Below are positions 45,863 to 54,063 of a DNA stretch of 64,000 bases, one piece after another. The notes under the pieces are model-generated. The model saw only the letters and a program-made list of their open reading frames with translations, was not told the DNA's origin and did no database searches. The stretch lies in contig NZ_AP022601.1 in NCBI RefSeq assembly GCF_010726765.1, positions 2,542,001 through 2,606,000 on the forward strand, written 5' to 3'. The DNA is from Mycobacterium gallinarum (GTDB lineage Bacteria; Actinomycetota; Actinomycetes; Mycobacteriales; Mycobacteriaceae). How positions within the stretch are numbered: position 1 is the stretch's first letter; the number at the start of each line of letters is the position of its first letter. The position numbers and the translations under genes were made by a program.

Positions 45863-46306
45863 ATGAAGTTTCCGGCGACACCCCGTGTTTGGACGCCGAC
45901 AGCGTTGCTGCGGCTCGCTGCGGCAACCGTACTGGCGACTTCGGGCATCGCCGCGGCGAGCGTGCCTGCGACTGCTCAGGCTCCGCTACACAACGTGAAA
46001 TACACGGTGTTCGCCGAGGGGCCTGCGTACCTGAAGATCTACTACCGCGACGTCGACCCACCGAACTGGGCCGACTACAGCCACAACCCCTACGCCTACA
46101 CCCCGAAGGTCGAGGCCGACGTCGGACCGAATCAGCAATGGAATCTCGACGTGCAGCTGGCCAATCCCGACGAATGGGCGATGGTCGTTGCGCAAGGCGA
46201 ACCCGGCCTGACTCCCAATGTTCATTGCATCCTCGCGGTGGACGGCGTCGTCGTCGCGACGGATCAACGGCCCAAGGGCGCGCTCTGCTCAATCCGCAAC
46301 TGGTGA
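45863..46306 (+). CDS. Secreted MmpS-like small protein
   Basis: The 147-residue protein has a signal peptide (about 1-37, ALLRLAAATVLATSGIAAASVPATAQA). A mature domain of about 110 residues follows (HNVKYTVFAEGPAYLKIYYRDVDPPNWADY) with two cysteines (HCILAV, LCSIRNW) likely to form a disulphide. The fold resembles the outer domain of MmpS proteins without their membrane anchor. It lies 54 bp after the thiolase-like gene on the same strand. The role is unknown. Confidence 0.78.
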   Translation: MKFPATPRVWTPTALLRLAAATVLATSGIAAASVPATAQAPLHNVKYTVFAEGPAYLKIYYRDVDPPNWADYSHNPYAYTPKVEADVGPNQQWNLDVQLANPDEWAMVVAQGEPGLTPNVHCILAVDGVVVATDQRPKGALCSIRNW

Positions 46307-46314
46307 ACGCTGAT

Positions 46315-46914
46315 TCACTCGTCCGTGGGAAGTGGCTCGCCCTCCAGGCGGCGGATCCATTGCTCGCAGTACGCAAACGTCTCGGCATGACCGGTGGTGA
46401 TGCCCAGCGCGCGCTCCATCACCAGCCCCTGGGACACACTCGTCGCGAACACCGTCCACACCACAGGCGGAACGTCATTGGATGCGACGCCGTACCGATC
46501 GAGCGCGGCGGCGATCGCGGCGTTCTGTTCAGCCCGGAATCGTTCCGCGTGGTAGACGATCTCGGCACGCAGCGCCTTGCGGTGATTCGCCAGGCCCATG
46601 AATTCCATCGTCAGCCTCGTCGCCTCGGGCTGCGTGCTGAACCTCCACAGCGACCACAACGGCTGCGGCGACTTCAGTGCTGTCTGCAGCACACTGAGCC
46701 CGGCTTCTGCCATCCGGCGGAACACCGCGAGGAAGAGATCCTCCATTGTGCGGAAGTAGTAGTGGACGAGCTGGGGTTTCAGTCCGGCCTTTTCAGCGAC
46801 CCGGCGCGATGTGACCGCGGCGTAGCCCTCCTCGAGAAGCAGCTGCTCGGCGGCATCGAGGAGCACACCCCGGTTCTTCGCCTCCGGCGCCCCGATCCTT
46901 CGCACCGATGTCAT
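46315..46914 (-). CDS. TetR-family regulator divergent from the P450
   Basis: The 199-residue protein has the HTH in RGVLLDAAEQLLLEEGYAAVTSRRVAEKAGLKPQLVHYYFRTMEDLFL (about 15-60) and a helical ligand domain with KALRAEIVYHAERFRAEQ. It lies head-to-head with the P450 gene across 197 bp holding a 22 bp palindrome, so it probably represses the P450 and itself. The inducer is likely an acyl-CoA or the lipid substrate. Confidence 0.9.
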   Translation of the reverse strand: MTSVRRIGAPEAKNRGVLLDAAEQLLLEEGYAAVTSRRVAEKAGLKPQLVHYYFRTMEDLFLAVFRRMAEAGLSVLQTALKSPQPLWSLWRFSTQPEATRLTMEFMGLANHRKALRAEIVYHAERFRAEQNAAIAAALDRYGVASNDVPPVVWTVFATSVSQGLVMERALGITTGHAETFAYCEQWIRRLEGEPLPTDE

Positions 46915-47004
46915 GGCGTCAGTCCTCTTTTCCGACGTCGCGTGTTACGACACGCCGATCGTAGTGCCGACCGGCCGCGCGTCCTTGACCCTGACCTTAA
47001 CGCC

Positions 47005-47026
47005 ATGCTAAGCAGGTGCTCAGCAT
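47005..47026. promoter_or_regulatory. 22 bp palindromic operator between tetR and the P450
   Basis: Arms ATGCTAAGCA and TGCTCAGCAT flank a central GG; nine of ten arm positions are complementary. It is 91 bp from the tetR start and 86 bp from the P450 start. It is unrelated to the GAGAAT-type island repeat. Confidence 0.7.
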
Positions 47027-47111
47027 ATTTGGCTAGCCGGCTCGTCGATGCGACCGATTCAGTCACACCCACGACGCGAGTAAGCGCCGACCTTGGAGGG
47101 CTCACAAGACG

Positions 47112-48392
47112 ATGACCACAGATTTCGACTCGGTCGACTACTTCACCGATCCGTCGTTGGTGCCCGATCCTCACCCGTATTACGACCATGTACGCAGCAA
47201 GGATCCGGTGTGCTGTCCGATCAACAACGGCGTGCTCGCCGTGACCGGCTGGGAAGCGGCGAACTCCGTCTACAAGGACACCGAGAACTACTCGTCCTGC
47301 GTCGCGGTCATGGGGCCCTTCACGCCGATGCCGTTCACGCCTGAGGGTGACGACATCTGCGCGCAGCTCGAGGAGCACCGCACCGAGATCATCATGCACG
47401 AGCACATGGTCACGATGGATCCGCCGCATCACACCGACGCGCGGTCCGTTCTTTCGCGCCTGCTGACGCCGAAGCGCCTCAAGGAGAACGAAGACTTCAT
47501 GTGGCGGCTCGCCGACCGCCACATCGATGAATTCATCGCCGCGGGCCACTGCGAGTTCCTCAATGCCTACGCCAAGCCGTTCTCGCTTCTGGTGGTCGCC
47601 GACCTGCTCGGCGTGCCCGAAGAGGACCACGAGGATTTTCGTCAGGCGTTCGGCGCCCAAGGCGAGGGAACCAACATCGGCAGCCTCGACCACGAAGTGA
47701 TCGCCGTGAACCCGCTCGCGTGGGCGGACGAGAAGTTCTCGCAGTACATCGAGGAACGCCGAGAGAACCCGCGCGACGACGTGCTCACCTCGATTGCGAC
47801 CGCGAAGTATCCCGACGGTTCGACCCCCGAGGTGGTCGATGTGGTGCGGACCGCGACGTTCCTGTTCGCGGCCGGACAGGAGACGACCGCAAAGCTGCTC
47901 GGCGCGGCCATGCGGGTGCTGAGCGACCGGCCGGACATCCAGCAGCAGCTGCGTGACGACCGCACGCTTATCCCCGTGTTCGTCGAGGAGTGCCTGCGGA
48001 TGGACAGCCCGGTGAAGAGCGTGTTCCGAATGGCCCGCAAGACAACGACACTCGGCGACACCCCGGTGCCCGCGGGAACCACGGTGATGGTGAGTCCCGG
48101 TGCCGCCAACCGCGACCCTGCCCGCTTCGAGAATCCACACGAGTTCTCACTCGAGCGCAAGAACGTGCGCGAGCACATCGCGTTCAGCCGTGGCATTCAC
48201 TCGTGCCCAGGCGCGCCCCTGGCGCGTGTGGAAGGCCGGGTATCGATCGAGCGCATTCTCGACCGGATGGCCGACATCACCGTGAGCGAGGAGAAGCACG
48301 GGCCGATCGACGCGCGGCGTTACGAGTACGAGCCAACGTTCATCCTGCGCGGGCTGACCGAGATCAACATCGAGTTCAGGCCCGTCGGCTAG
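47112..48392 (+). CDS. Cytochrome P450 monooxygenase
   Basis: The 426-residue class I bacterial P450 has the I-helix AGQETT (Glu257 and Thr258 as the acid-alcohol pair), ExxR in EECLRM, and the heme ligand Cys365 in FSRGIHSCPGAPLARVEG. The N-terminal DPSLVPDPHPYYDHVRSKDPVCC is typical of mycobacterial steroid or terpenoid hydroxylases. It hydroxylates unactivated C-H bonds with electrons from a ferredoxin; a ferredoxin gene begins at 63924. A GGAGGG site lies upstream. Control by the divergent TetR is inferred. Confidence 0.94.
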   Translation: MTTDFDSVDYFTDPSLVPDPHPYYDHVRSKDPVCCPINNGVLAVTGWEAANSVYKDTENYSSCVAVMGPFTPMPFTPEGDDICAQLEEHRTEIIMHEHMVTMDPPHHTDARSVLSRLLTPKRLKENEDFMWRLADRHIDEFIAAGHCEFLNAYAKPFSLLVVADLLGVPEEDHEDFRQAFGAQGEGTNIGSLDHEVIAVNPLAWADEKFSQYIEERRENPRDDVLTSIATAKYPDGSTPEVVDVVRTATFLFAAGQETTAKLLGAAMRVLSDRPDIQQQLRDDRTLIPVFVEECLRMDSPVKSVFRMARKTTTLGDTPVPAGTTVMVSPGAANRDPARFENPHEFSLERKNVREHIAFSRGIHSCPGAPLARVEGRVSIERILDRMADITVSEEKHGPIDARRYEYEPTFILRGLTEINIEFRPVG

Positions 48393-48799
48393 GAACCTGC
48401 CGGGGCGGGCCTGAGCTGCTCGCCGCTCTCCCATCGCGGGAAGCCGTCCTCGCGCGTCACGCAACTGAGGAACATGCCGTCGGGCGCCTGGGCCACCTCG
48501 CCGTCGTAGCCGGCGCAGTCACTCATGTAGTCCTTGATTCCGCGCATCTCCGGTGACCGGAACCAGCGCGGTTCGTATCTTCTCGGCGTTCCGCAAAAGA
48601 CCAGCCGGCCCCACGACGTCACACCGAATACGTAGTACTTGGTGTTGTCGCCGCAGTACGAGCCCAGTACGACACCCGGTTTGATGCCCGGGACACAGCT
48701 GGGCTCGTTGCACTGGGTCGGTCCGGCCGCGGCCGGGGGCGACGCGATGATCGAACCTGCGGTCAGGGCTGCAGCAAGCACTGCGATGGTGGATCGCAC
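48389..48799 (-). CDS. Secreted cysteine-containing small protein A
   Basis: The 136-residue protein has a signal peptide (STIAVLAAALTAGSIIASPPAAAG, about 3-27). The mature part has cysteines in TQCNEPSCVPG, GSYCGDN, VFCGTPRRY, SDCAGYD and LSCVTRED, six in all and probably three disulphides. GTG start at 48799, since the signal peptide begins there; the longer frame is antisense to the neighbour. The stop overlaps the P450 stop by 4 bp. It diverges from a second secreted protein over 79 bp containing an island repeat. Confidence 0.78.
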   Translation of the reverse strand: MRSTIAVLAAALTAGSIIASPPAAAGPTQCNEPSCVPGIKPGVVLGSYCGDNTKYYVFGVTSWGRLVFCGTPRRYEPRWFRSPEMRGIKDYMSDCAGYDGEVAQAPDGMFLSCVTREDGFPRWESGEQLRPAPAGS

Positions 48800-48819
48800 C
48801 CGATCATTCTCACATGTGA

Positions 48820-48834
48820 GGGAATCAAATTCTC
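48820..48834. promoter_or_regulatory. Island inverted repeat between the two secreted-protein genes
   Basis: GGGAAT-CAA-ATTCTC has one arm mismatch. An extra half-site ATTCTC lies at 48806-48811, 23 bp away. It is 20 bp from one start and 44 bp from the other. Confidence 0.6.
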
Positions 48835-48878
48835 GCTTTCGAAGAGGATCGCTACCGGTCAAGATAGGCTCTAGAGTC

Positions 48879-49403
48879 ATGCGTGGACACAAGATCGCCG
48901 CTGGCGCACTAGCAGCACTGACCGTCGCCGCGACCCTCAGCGGCACTCCAACGGCCCGCGCATCGGACTTCGGCGTCGAACTTAACGGCACCTACCATTA
49001 CCACGCGAACGGCGACATCGCGCTCGTCAACGATGTGAAAAAGCAGATGCCGACCATCGACGAGACGTGGACGCTGTCTTCCAGTTGTGTCAGCCCCGTC
49101 GAATGTGAAGGTACGGCAACGAGTTCGGCAGGGTGGACCGCCCGGTTGTGGTACGGCTATCCGAACACCTATTGGGTGGTCGACCGCAATATTCCCGAGT
49201 GGCAGTTCTGCCCCGGCGGCGGCGTCGCTCCCGGTGAACAGAGGTTTCAGTTCTCCGGCGTCGACGTGGTGGCCGAGGAAGCCAACAAGAGGATCACGAA
49301 CTTCCTGGTGGGCCGCCAGCGCACAATAAGTCCCAGCGGCTCGTGCGGCACCAACAAACCCCTCGCCATCGAGACACCGATGAAGCTGGAGCAGATTGCC
49401 TAG
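48879..49403 (+). CDS. Secreted cysteine-containing small protein B
   Basis: The 174-residue protein has a signal peptide (HKIAAGALAALTVAATLSGTPTARA, about 4-28). A beta-rich outer domain follows (FGVELNGTYHYHANGDIALVND) with cysteines in SSSCVSPVECEG, WQFCPGGG and SGSCGTN. It resembles a family of mycobacterial exported proteins of unknown role. TAGGCT lies 8 bp before the ATG, close enough that the message may be leaderless. It is convergent with the mce operon end (15 bp gap). Confidence 0.78.
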   Translation: MRGHKIAAGALAALTVAATLSGTPTARASDFGVELNGTYHYHANGDIALVNDVKKQMPTIDETWTLSSSCVSPVECEGTATSSAGWTARLWYGYPNTYWVVDRNIPEWQFCPGGGVAPGEQRFQFSGVDVVAEEANKRITNFLVGRQRTISPSGSCGTNKPLAIETPMKLEQIA

Positions 49404-49418
49404 GGCGCCTAGCGCAAA

Positions 49419-51128
49419 TCAGGTCGGCAGCAGGTCTTTCCACGATTTGGGAGTATGACCAGTGGCGACATTCGTCAGAGTCTGCACCTGTCCGTCGGGT
49501 GTCACGAACTGACCGGTGTCTGGGTCGTAGGGCACCGCGGCGACGGAGGGTCCGCCGGATTCGTTGCCGCGGAACGCACTCGGCGTAACCGGCGCTCCAC
49601 CGCCGTGTGGCACCTCCGTTGACGGCGCGGGTACGACAGCGCCAGCCGGCGCGGCCGGGATGGGCACACCGTTCACCGAATTGCCCGGCGGCGGTGGCGG
49701 CAGGGGTGCAGGTGACGGCGGCGGTGGCGGCATCGGCGGCGCCGCCGGGGGCGGTGCGATCGGCGTGTACAGCGGATTGGGAACACCGGGAGGCGTCCCC
49801 GACGGCACGGCGCCCGGAGGCAGGGGTGTCCCCTCGATCGGTGCGTAGATCCGTTCCTGGAAGTCGACCCGGTCATCGACCTGGAAGCCTTGCGCAATGA
49901 TGTTGGGGTCAATCGGATATGGCCCTGTCGAATGAGGACGGAGGGCAATGGGCTTGTAGCCCTCGGGGTCGTTGCAGAGTTCAACGGTTGGGGCACGCTT
50001 ACCCGGGTGTCCCATGCACGGATAGTTTCGGGCGCCGCGCACGCCGATCGGCGAGTCTTGGGGCAGTTTGCAGTACAGATCATCTGGCGTGTCGATGGTC
50101 GTGGTGTCCGCGGGTGAACGCCACTGGGACGGCGGTAGGAAGCCGACCGTGCACGGCACCGGATCGGAGATGGTGAGCGAGAAGTCGCTCAGCGCATACC
50201 CGGTGGGGTTGTTCTTGCCGAGGCCAAAGCCCTGCTGGGCGGCCAGCGCATTGGGGAAAACCACCAGCAGCTGCTCGATCGAGGGGTTGTACGTGACGAG
50301 GATCTGTCCCAGCGTGGTCAGGTTCGCCAGCAGGATGGGCAGCGTCGGCTTGATCTGGTTGAGCAGCGCCGAGACCTCTTGTGTGAAGCCAGGTCCCTGC
50401 TGCAGGAGTGCGCGTATCTGAGGATCGTTTTGCGCGAGCTGGGCGGTGACCCCCTCCAGGCTGCGCGCCCACGTCCGGATGGAGTCGGCTGTCTCGGCCT
50501 GCGAATCCAGCAGCGGACCACTGTCGTCGATCAAACCGCGCGACTCATCCGACACGCTGTTGAGTTGCTCGGTCAGCGTCGCACCGGAGTCGATCAGCGA
50601 GCCGAAATCGGGCCCTGCGCCGTTGAACGCCTTGAATGTCTCGTCGAGCAGATCGGAGATCCTGTCGCCGGGGATGCTGTCAACCAGCTCGCTGACCTGG
50701 TCCAGCATCGGGCCGACCTGCTGCGGGATCGTGGTGTTGGACACCGAGATTCGTGAGCCGTCCTGGAGGTATGGACCGGAATCGGTGCGTGGCCGCAGGT
50801 CCACGTACTGCTCGCCGACCGCCGACACGCTGAGCACGTTTGCCTCGAGATCCGCGGGGACTTTCGGCGATGTGTTGAGTGACAGCACCGCTTCGGCACC
50901 GTTCTCGGTGAGCTCTACCGACTTCACCTTGCCGATCTGCACCCCGCGATACGTCACGTTGGCGAAGCGGTAGAGACCGCCTGCAGCAGGCAGTTCCAGC
51001 GTGACGGTCAGCCGGCCCACGTTGAGCAGTGTCGGCAACTGCATGTACGCGAACAGCATCACCGTCACGCCGACGATCGATGCGATCGTGAAGATGATCA
51101 GCTGGTTGCGGACGAAGCGGGTCAGCAT
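49419..51128 (-). CDS. mceF: MceF, Mce-family transporter subunit with long proline-rich tail
   Basis: The 569-residue protein has an N-terminal membrane helix (QLIIFTIASIVGVTVMLFAYM) and an MCE domain (about 35-120, YRFANVTYRGVQIGKVKSVELTENGAEAVL). A long helical region (about 125-300) follows, then a C-terminal extension of about 200 residues. The extension has polyproline blocks (PPAAPPMPPPPPSPAPLPPPPPG) before a final conserved end. MceA-F form the periplasmic lipid channel. Last gene of the operon; the start overlaps the mceE stop by one base. Confidence 0.92.
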   Translation of the reverse strand: MLTRFVRNQLIIFTIASIVGVTVMLFAYMQLPTLLNVGRLTVTLELPAAGGLYRFANVTYRGVQIGKVKSVELTENGAEAVLSLNTSPKVPADLEANVLSVSAVGEQYVDLRPRTDSGPYLQDGSRISVSNTTIPQQVGPMLDQVSELVDSIPGDRISDLLDETFKAFNGAGPDFGSLIDSGATLTEQLNSVSDESRGLIDDSGPLLDSQAETADSIRTWARSLEGVTAQLAQNDPQIRALLQQGPGFTQEVSALLNQIKPTLPILLANLTTLGQILVTYNPSIEQLLVVFPNALAAQQGFGLGKNNPTGYALSDFSLTISDPVPCTVGFLPPSQWRSPADTTTIDTPDDLYCKLPQDSPIGVRGARNYPCMGHPGKRAPTVELCNDPEGYKPIALRPHSTGPYPIDPNIIAQGFQVDDRVDFQERIYAPIEGTPLPPGAVPSGTPPGVPNPLYTPIAPPPAAPPMPPPPPSPAPLPPPPPGNSVNGVPIPAAPAGAVVPAPSTEVPHGGGAPVTPSAFRGNESGGPSVAAVPYDPDTGQFVTPDGQVQTLTNVATGHTPKSWKDLLPT

Positions 51129-52573
51129 CAGCCACCACCTCCCGCCGGCGGTGCCGGCAATTCAGCTCCCGCCGGCGGTGCCGGCAATTCAGCTCCCGCC
51201 GGCGGTGCCGGCAATTCAGCTCCCGCCGGCGGTGCCGGCAATTCAGCTCCCGCCGGCGGTGCCGGCAACTCAGCTGGTGCCGGTCCGGCGGGCGCTTCGG
51301 CGCCAAAGGGACCGGCGAAGATCTGCGAGCCCTCCAGCTTCGGCTCGGATCCGAACTGCGGTCTGGACGGAGGCGGCGGAACCATCGGTAGCACCGGCCC
51401 GAACATGGTGTTGATCTGCGCTCCCGGAGCCGCATCGGGCGCGGGCGGCAGGTCGCTTGGCGGCGGCGCGACGCCCACCATGATCGGGTCGTAGGCGTAG
51501 TTCAGGAAATACGGATCGCCCGGGGCGGGAATGAGCTTGGCGTTCTGATCACCCCATCGGGTGCCGAGCAGGATTCCGCGCTTGAAACGCGGATAAGTCA
51601 GGTCGAACGTGGCCATGAGGTTGATGTAGTCGCCTTTGGCGATCTTGTCGGCGAATGCCGGGCCGTACGGAAACGCCGTCGCGAAGATCAGCGCCTGACT
51701 GAGATCGGGGCCGATGTCGGCGAGCGATTTGAGTGCCGGTTCGAGGCCTTGCAAGTTTTTCACCAAATCGTCGCCGGCATCGTTGACCAACTGGGTCGCG
51801 GTGTCGCTGAAAGTCCCCAGCTTTTGCAGCGCCGTGGTGAGGTTCGGTCGCTCTTTCACCAGCACGTCTATCGCGGGCGGAATCTCTCTGAGCGCCCGGT
51901 CGATCACGTCGCGTTGACTGGCGAACTTTCCAGCCACGCGGTTGAGTTGCTTGATGGACTCGATGATGTTGTCGCGCTGGGCATCCAGCGTTCCCACGAA
52001 ATCGTTGAGCTGGGTCAGCAATTCACGGATCTGTGGCTCCCGCCCCGACAGCGCAGCGCTGAAGTTGTGGATGACATCGCCGATCTGCCCAAGCCCGCCC
52101 GCGTTGACGATGGTCGACAGCGACGACAGCGTCTGCTCGGTGGTCGGATAGGTCGACGACTGGTTCAAGGGCAGGGTGGCACCGGGCTGTAGACGACCGC
52201 TCGGCTGTTCGTCCAGCGGCGGATTCAGCGCCAGATGCATCGATCCCAGCAGGCTGGTCTGCCCGACCGAGGCCACGGCGTTCGCAGGGACGACCACATC
52301 CGGCTTGACGGATATCTCGACGTTCGCATGCCAAGCGTCAACGGTCATCTTGCCGACACTGCCGACGATGACGTCGTTAATCATGACGGGCGAATTCGAT
52401 TCCAGCGTCGCGACATTCGGGACCTGCACGGTGTACTGCACCGAGTCGGGCCCGCGGCCGACCGCACCCGGCAGCGGCAGCGAGTTCACACCCTGATACG
52501 CACAACCCGTCATCGTCAGAGCCAGGCAGCAGCCCGAAACGACCATCACCTTCACACCGTTGCGACGGATCAT
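51128..52573 (-). CDS. mceE: MceE, Mce-family lipoprotein (LprN-like) with tandem repeat tail
   Basis: The 481-residue protein has a lipoprotein signal with LTMTGC (Cys24), an MCE domain (about 40-125, VQVPNVATLESNSPVMINDVIVGSVGKM) and the helical barrel region (about 130-330). The C-terminus is five tandem copies of AELPAPPAG followed by GGG, encoded by a 27 bp repeat. As the lipidated subunit, MceE may anchor the complex tip or base. ATGA overlap with mceD. Confidence 0.93.
   Translation of the reverse strand: MIRRNGVKVMVVSGCCLALTMTGCAYQGVNSLPLPGAVGRGPDSVQYTVQVPNVATLESNSPVMINDVIVGSVGKMTVDAWHANVEISVKPDVVVPANAVASVGQTSLLGSMHLALNPPLDEQPSGRLQPGATLPLNQSSTYPTTEQTLSSLSTIVNAGGLGQIGDVIHNFSAALSGREPQIRELLTQLNDFVGTLDAQRDNIIESIKQLNRVAGKFASQRDVIDRALREIPPAIDVLVKERPNLTTALQKLGTFSDTATQLVNDAGDDLVKNLQGLEPALKSLADIGPDLSQALIFATAFPYGPAFADKIAKGDYINLMATFDLTYPRFKRGILLGTRWGDQNAKLIPAPGDPYFLNYAYDPIMVGVAPPPSDLPPAPDAAPGAQINTMFGPVLPMVPPPPSRPQFGSEPKLEGSQIFAGPFGAEAPAGPAPAELPAPPAGAELPAPPAGAELPAPPAGAELPAPPAGAELPAPPAGGGG
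51141..51275. repeat. 27 bp tandem repeat, five copies, in mceE
   Basis: The unit CCCGCCGGCGGTGCCGGCAA plus TTCAGCT starts at 51141, 51168, 51195, 51222 and 51249. Copies 1-4 are identical; copy 5 has one T-to-C change. It is a whole number of codons, so copy-number change keeps the frame. Confidence 0.97.
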
Positions 52574-54063
52574 GACGGCGGCGTCCCTTCCGCAGGCAGC
52601 AACGGACCCGGTGGCGGGGGGGCAGGGCTGGGCGGAAGCAACATGTTCTGGACCGAAGGCGTCCCCGGTCCGGGTTGTATGTTGGGCGGACCCGGAATCG
52701 GCGCGCCTGGAAACAGCGCGGGAGACGGTATCGAAGGCACTTCGTCGTGTCCGTAAAGGCCGCGCGGCATATCGGGCAGTCCGACGCCCCCGTATCCGGG
52801 CGGCGGTGGTACGTCACCGGCACCGGTGTAGGCCGAGACCGCAGGCAGCGGCTCGAGTGGATCACCCGGCCCGGTACCGCCCGGCGCAAGCTTGGGGTCT
52901 GTGTAAATGAGGTTTTCCGGTTTGGGGCTCGGTCGCAGGTATGGATTGATCGGCAGTGGCAGGTTGTTGAAGTTCAGCAGTCTCAGCGCCGGACCGAGGT
53001 ACTGCTCACAGAGTTTCGCCGTCTCGGGCGCAGTGGTATTGGCGACGCCGCCAATCATGCCGCAGATGAAGTACACCGGGTTCGAAAAGTTGACGAAAGA
53101 GAACGCCCCACTCACGCCGCCGGTCGGCGGGTAGTAGATGTTCAGATAGTTTGCGATGGCGTTGGGCGCCACATGCAGGACATTCTCCAGGGGCAGCCGG
53201 CTGTCGACCAGGTTCTGGGTGACAGCGGCCAGGCTTCTGATCTGCTCGGCGGTCTGTTCGCGACTGCCCGCGACGAACCGTTGCACCTCCCCGATCGCAA
53301 CAGACAGATCCGACAGCGCCGCGTCCAGATCCGACCTGCTGTTGTCCACCACGCTGGTCAGGCTGGCCAGGCGGTTCTGGAACAGGACGATCTGCTGCTT
53401 GCTGTCGCGCAGCGCGCTGACAAAGACCTGCAGGTTCTTGATGATGTCGACGATGTTGCCGCTGCCTTCGGCGAAGATCCTTGCGACACCTGACAATTCG
53501 GCAAGCGTCGATCGAAGCTTCTCACCGTTGCCGTCCATCGCGTTGGCGGCGCTGTCGATGAACCTGCCGATGGAAGTGTCGGTTACCGCGCCCTGCGAGC
53601 CGGGCTTGGGCCCCAATTCGGTTGCCAGTCGCATCAATTGGGTTTTGACCTCATCCCACTCGACTGGGACCGCGGTCCGGTCACTGGGAATCACCGCGCC
53701 GTCGGCCATGGTGGGCCCGTCACCCTCGCGATATGCCGGCGTGAGCTGCACATACCGTGCGGCGATCAGGTTCTGCGCGACGATCACCGCTTTGGCGCCC
53801 GCAGGCACCGGCACGTCGCGGTCGACCTCCAGGACCAGCTTGGTCTGCGTGCCCTCGGGTTGGATGCTCTCGATTCTGCCGACCTTGACGCCGGACACCC
53901 GCACCTCGTCGCCGGGATAGATGGCCGTGGCCGTCGGAAAGTACGCGGTGATCTTGTTTGGACCGAAGAAGACCTGGCGCACCAGGAACGCGGCTCCGGC
54001 CACAAGCACCACGGCCAGCAGCACGGCGACCCATGTCGCGAGGCGCTTACGGGTTGCCATCAT
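52570..54063 (-). CDS. mceD: MceD, Mce-family transporter subunit
   Basis: The 497-residue protein has a membrane helix (LATWVAVLLAVVLVAGAAFLV), an MCE domain (about 35-115, ITAYFPTATAIYPGDEVRVSGVKVGRIESI), a helical region to about 330 and a Pro/Gly-rich tail (about 400-497). ATG at 54063 has an AGGAG site 9 bp upstream and overlaps the end of mceC by 17 bp; a second ATG follows immediately. The long open extension upstream lies within mceC and is not used. Confidence 0.92.
   Translation of the reverse strand: MMATRKRLATWVAVLLAVVLVAGAAFLVRQVFFGPNKITAYFPTATAIYPGDEVRVSGVKVGRIESIQPEGTQTKLVLEVDRDVPVPAGAKAVIVAQNLIAARYVQLTPAYREGDGPTMADGAVIPSDRTAVPVEWDEVKTQLMRLATELGPKPGSQGAVTDTSIGRFIDSAANAMDGNGEKLRSTLAELSGVARIFAEGSGNIVDIIKNLQVFVSALRDSKQQIVLFQNRLASLTSVVDNSRSDLDAALSDLSVAIGEVQRFVAGSREQTAEQIRSLAAVTQNLVDSRLPLENVLHVAPNAIANYLNIYYPPTGGVSGAFSFVNFSNPVYFICGMIGGVANTTAPETAKLCEQYLGPALRLLNFNNLPLPINPYLRPSPKPENLIYTDPKLAPGGTGPGDPLEPLPAVSAYTGAGDVPPPPGYGGVGLPDMPRGLYGHDEVPSIPSPALFPGAPIPGPPNIQPGPGTPSVQNMLLPPSPAPPPPGPLLPAEGTPPS

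Noticed and set aside
45840..45870. Another island repeat before the secreted protein at 45863
   Set aside because: GGTTCTAAAATTCGGGGAAT shares only fragments of the motif and has no consistent spacing.
48639..48878. N-terminal extension of secreted protein B
   Set aside because: The signal peptide begins at the ATG at 48879, and the extension is antisense to the neighbouring secreted-protein gene.
51141..51275. Possible CRISPR array
   Set aside because: The repeats are directly adjacent without spacers and code for the MceE tail.
51001..51414. Plus-strand frame with five LPPAVPAIQ repeats
   Set aside because: It is the shadow of the mceE tandem repeat on the other strand; no ribosome site and it is antisense to two mce genes.
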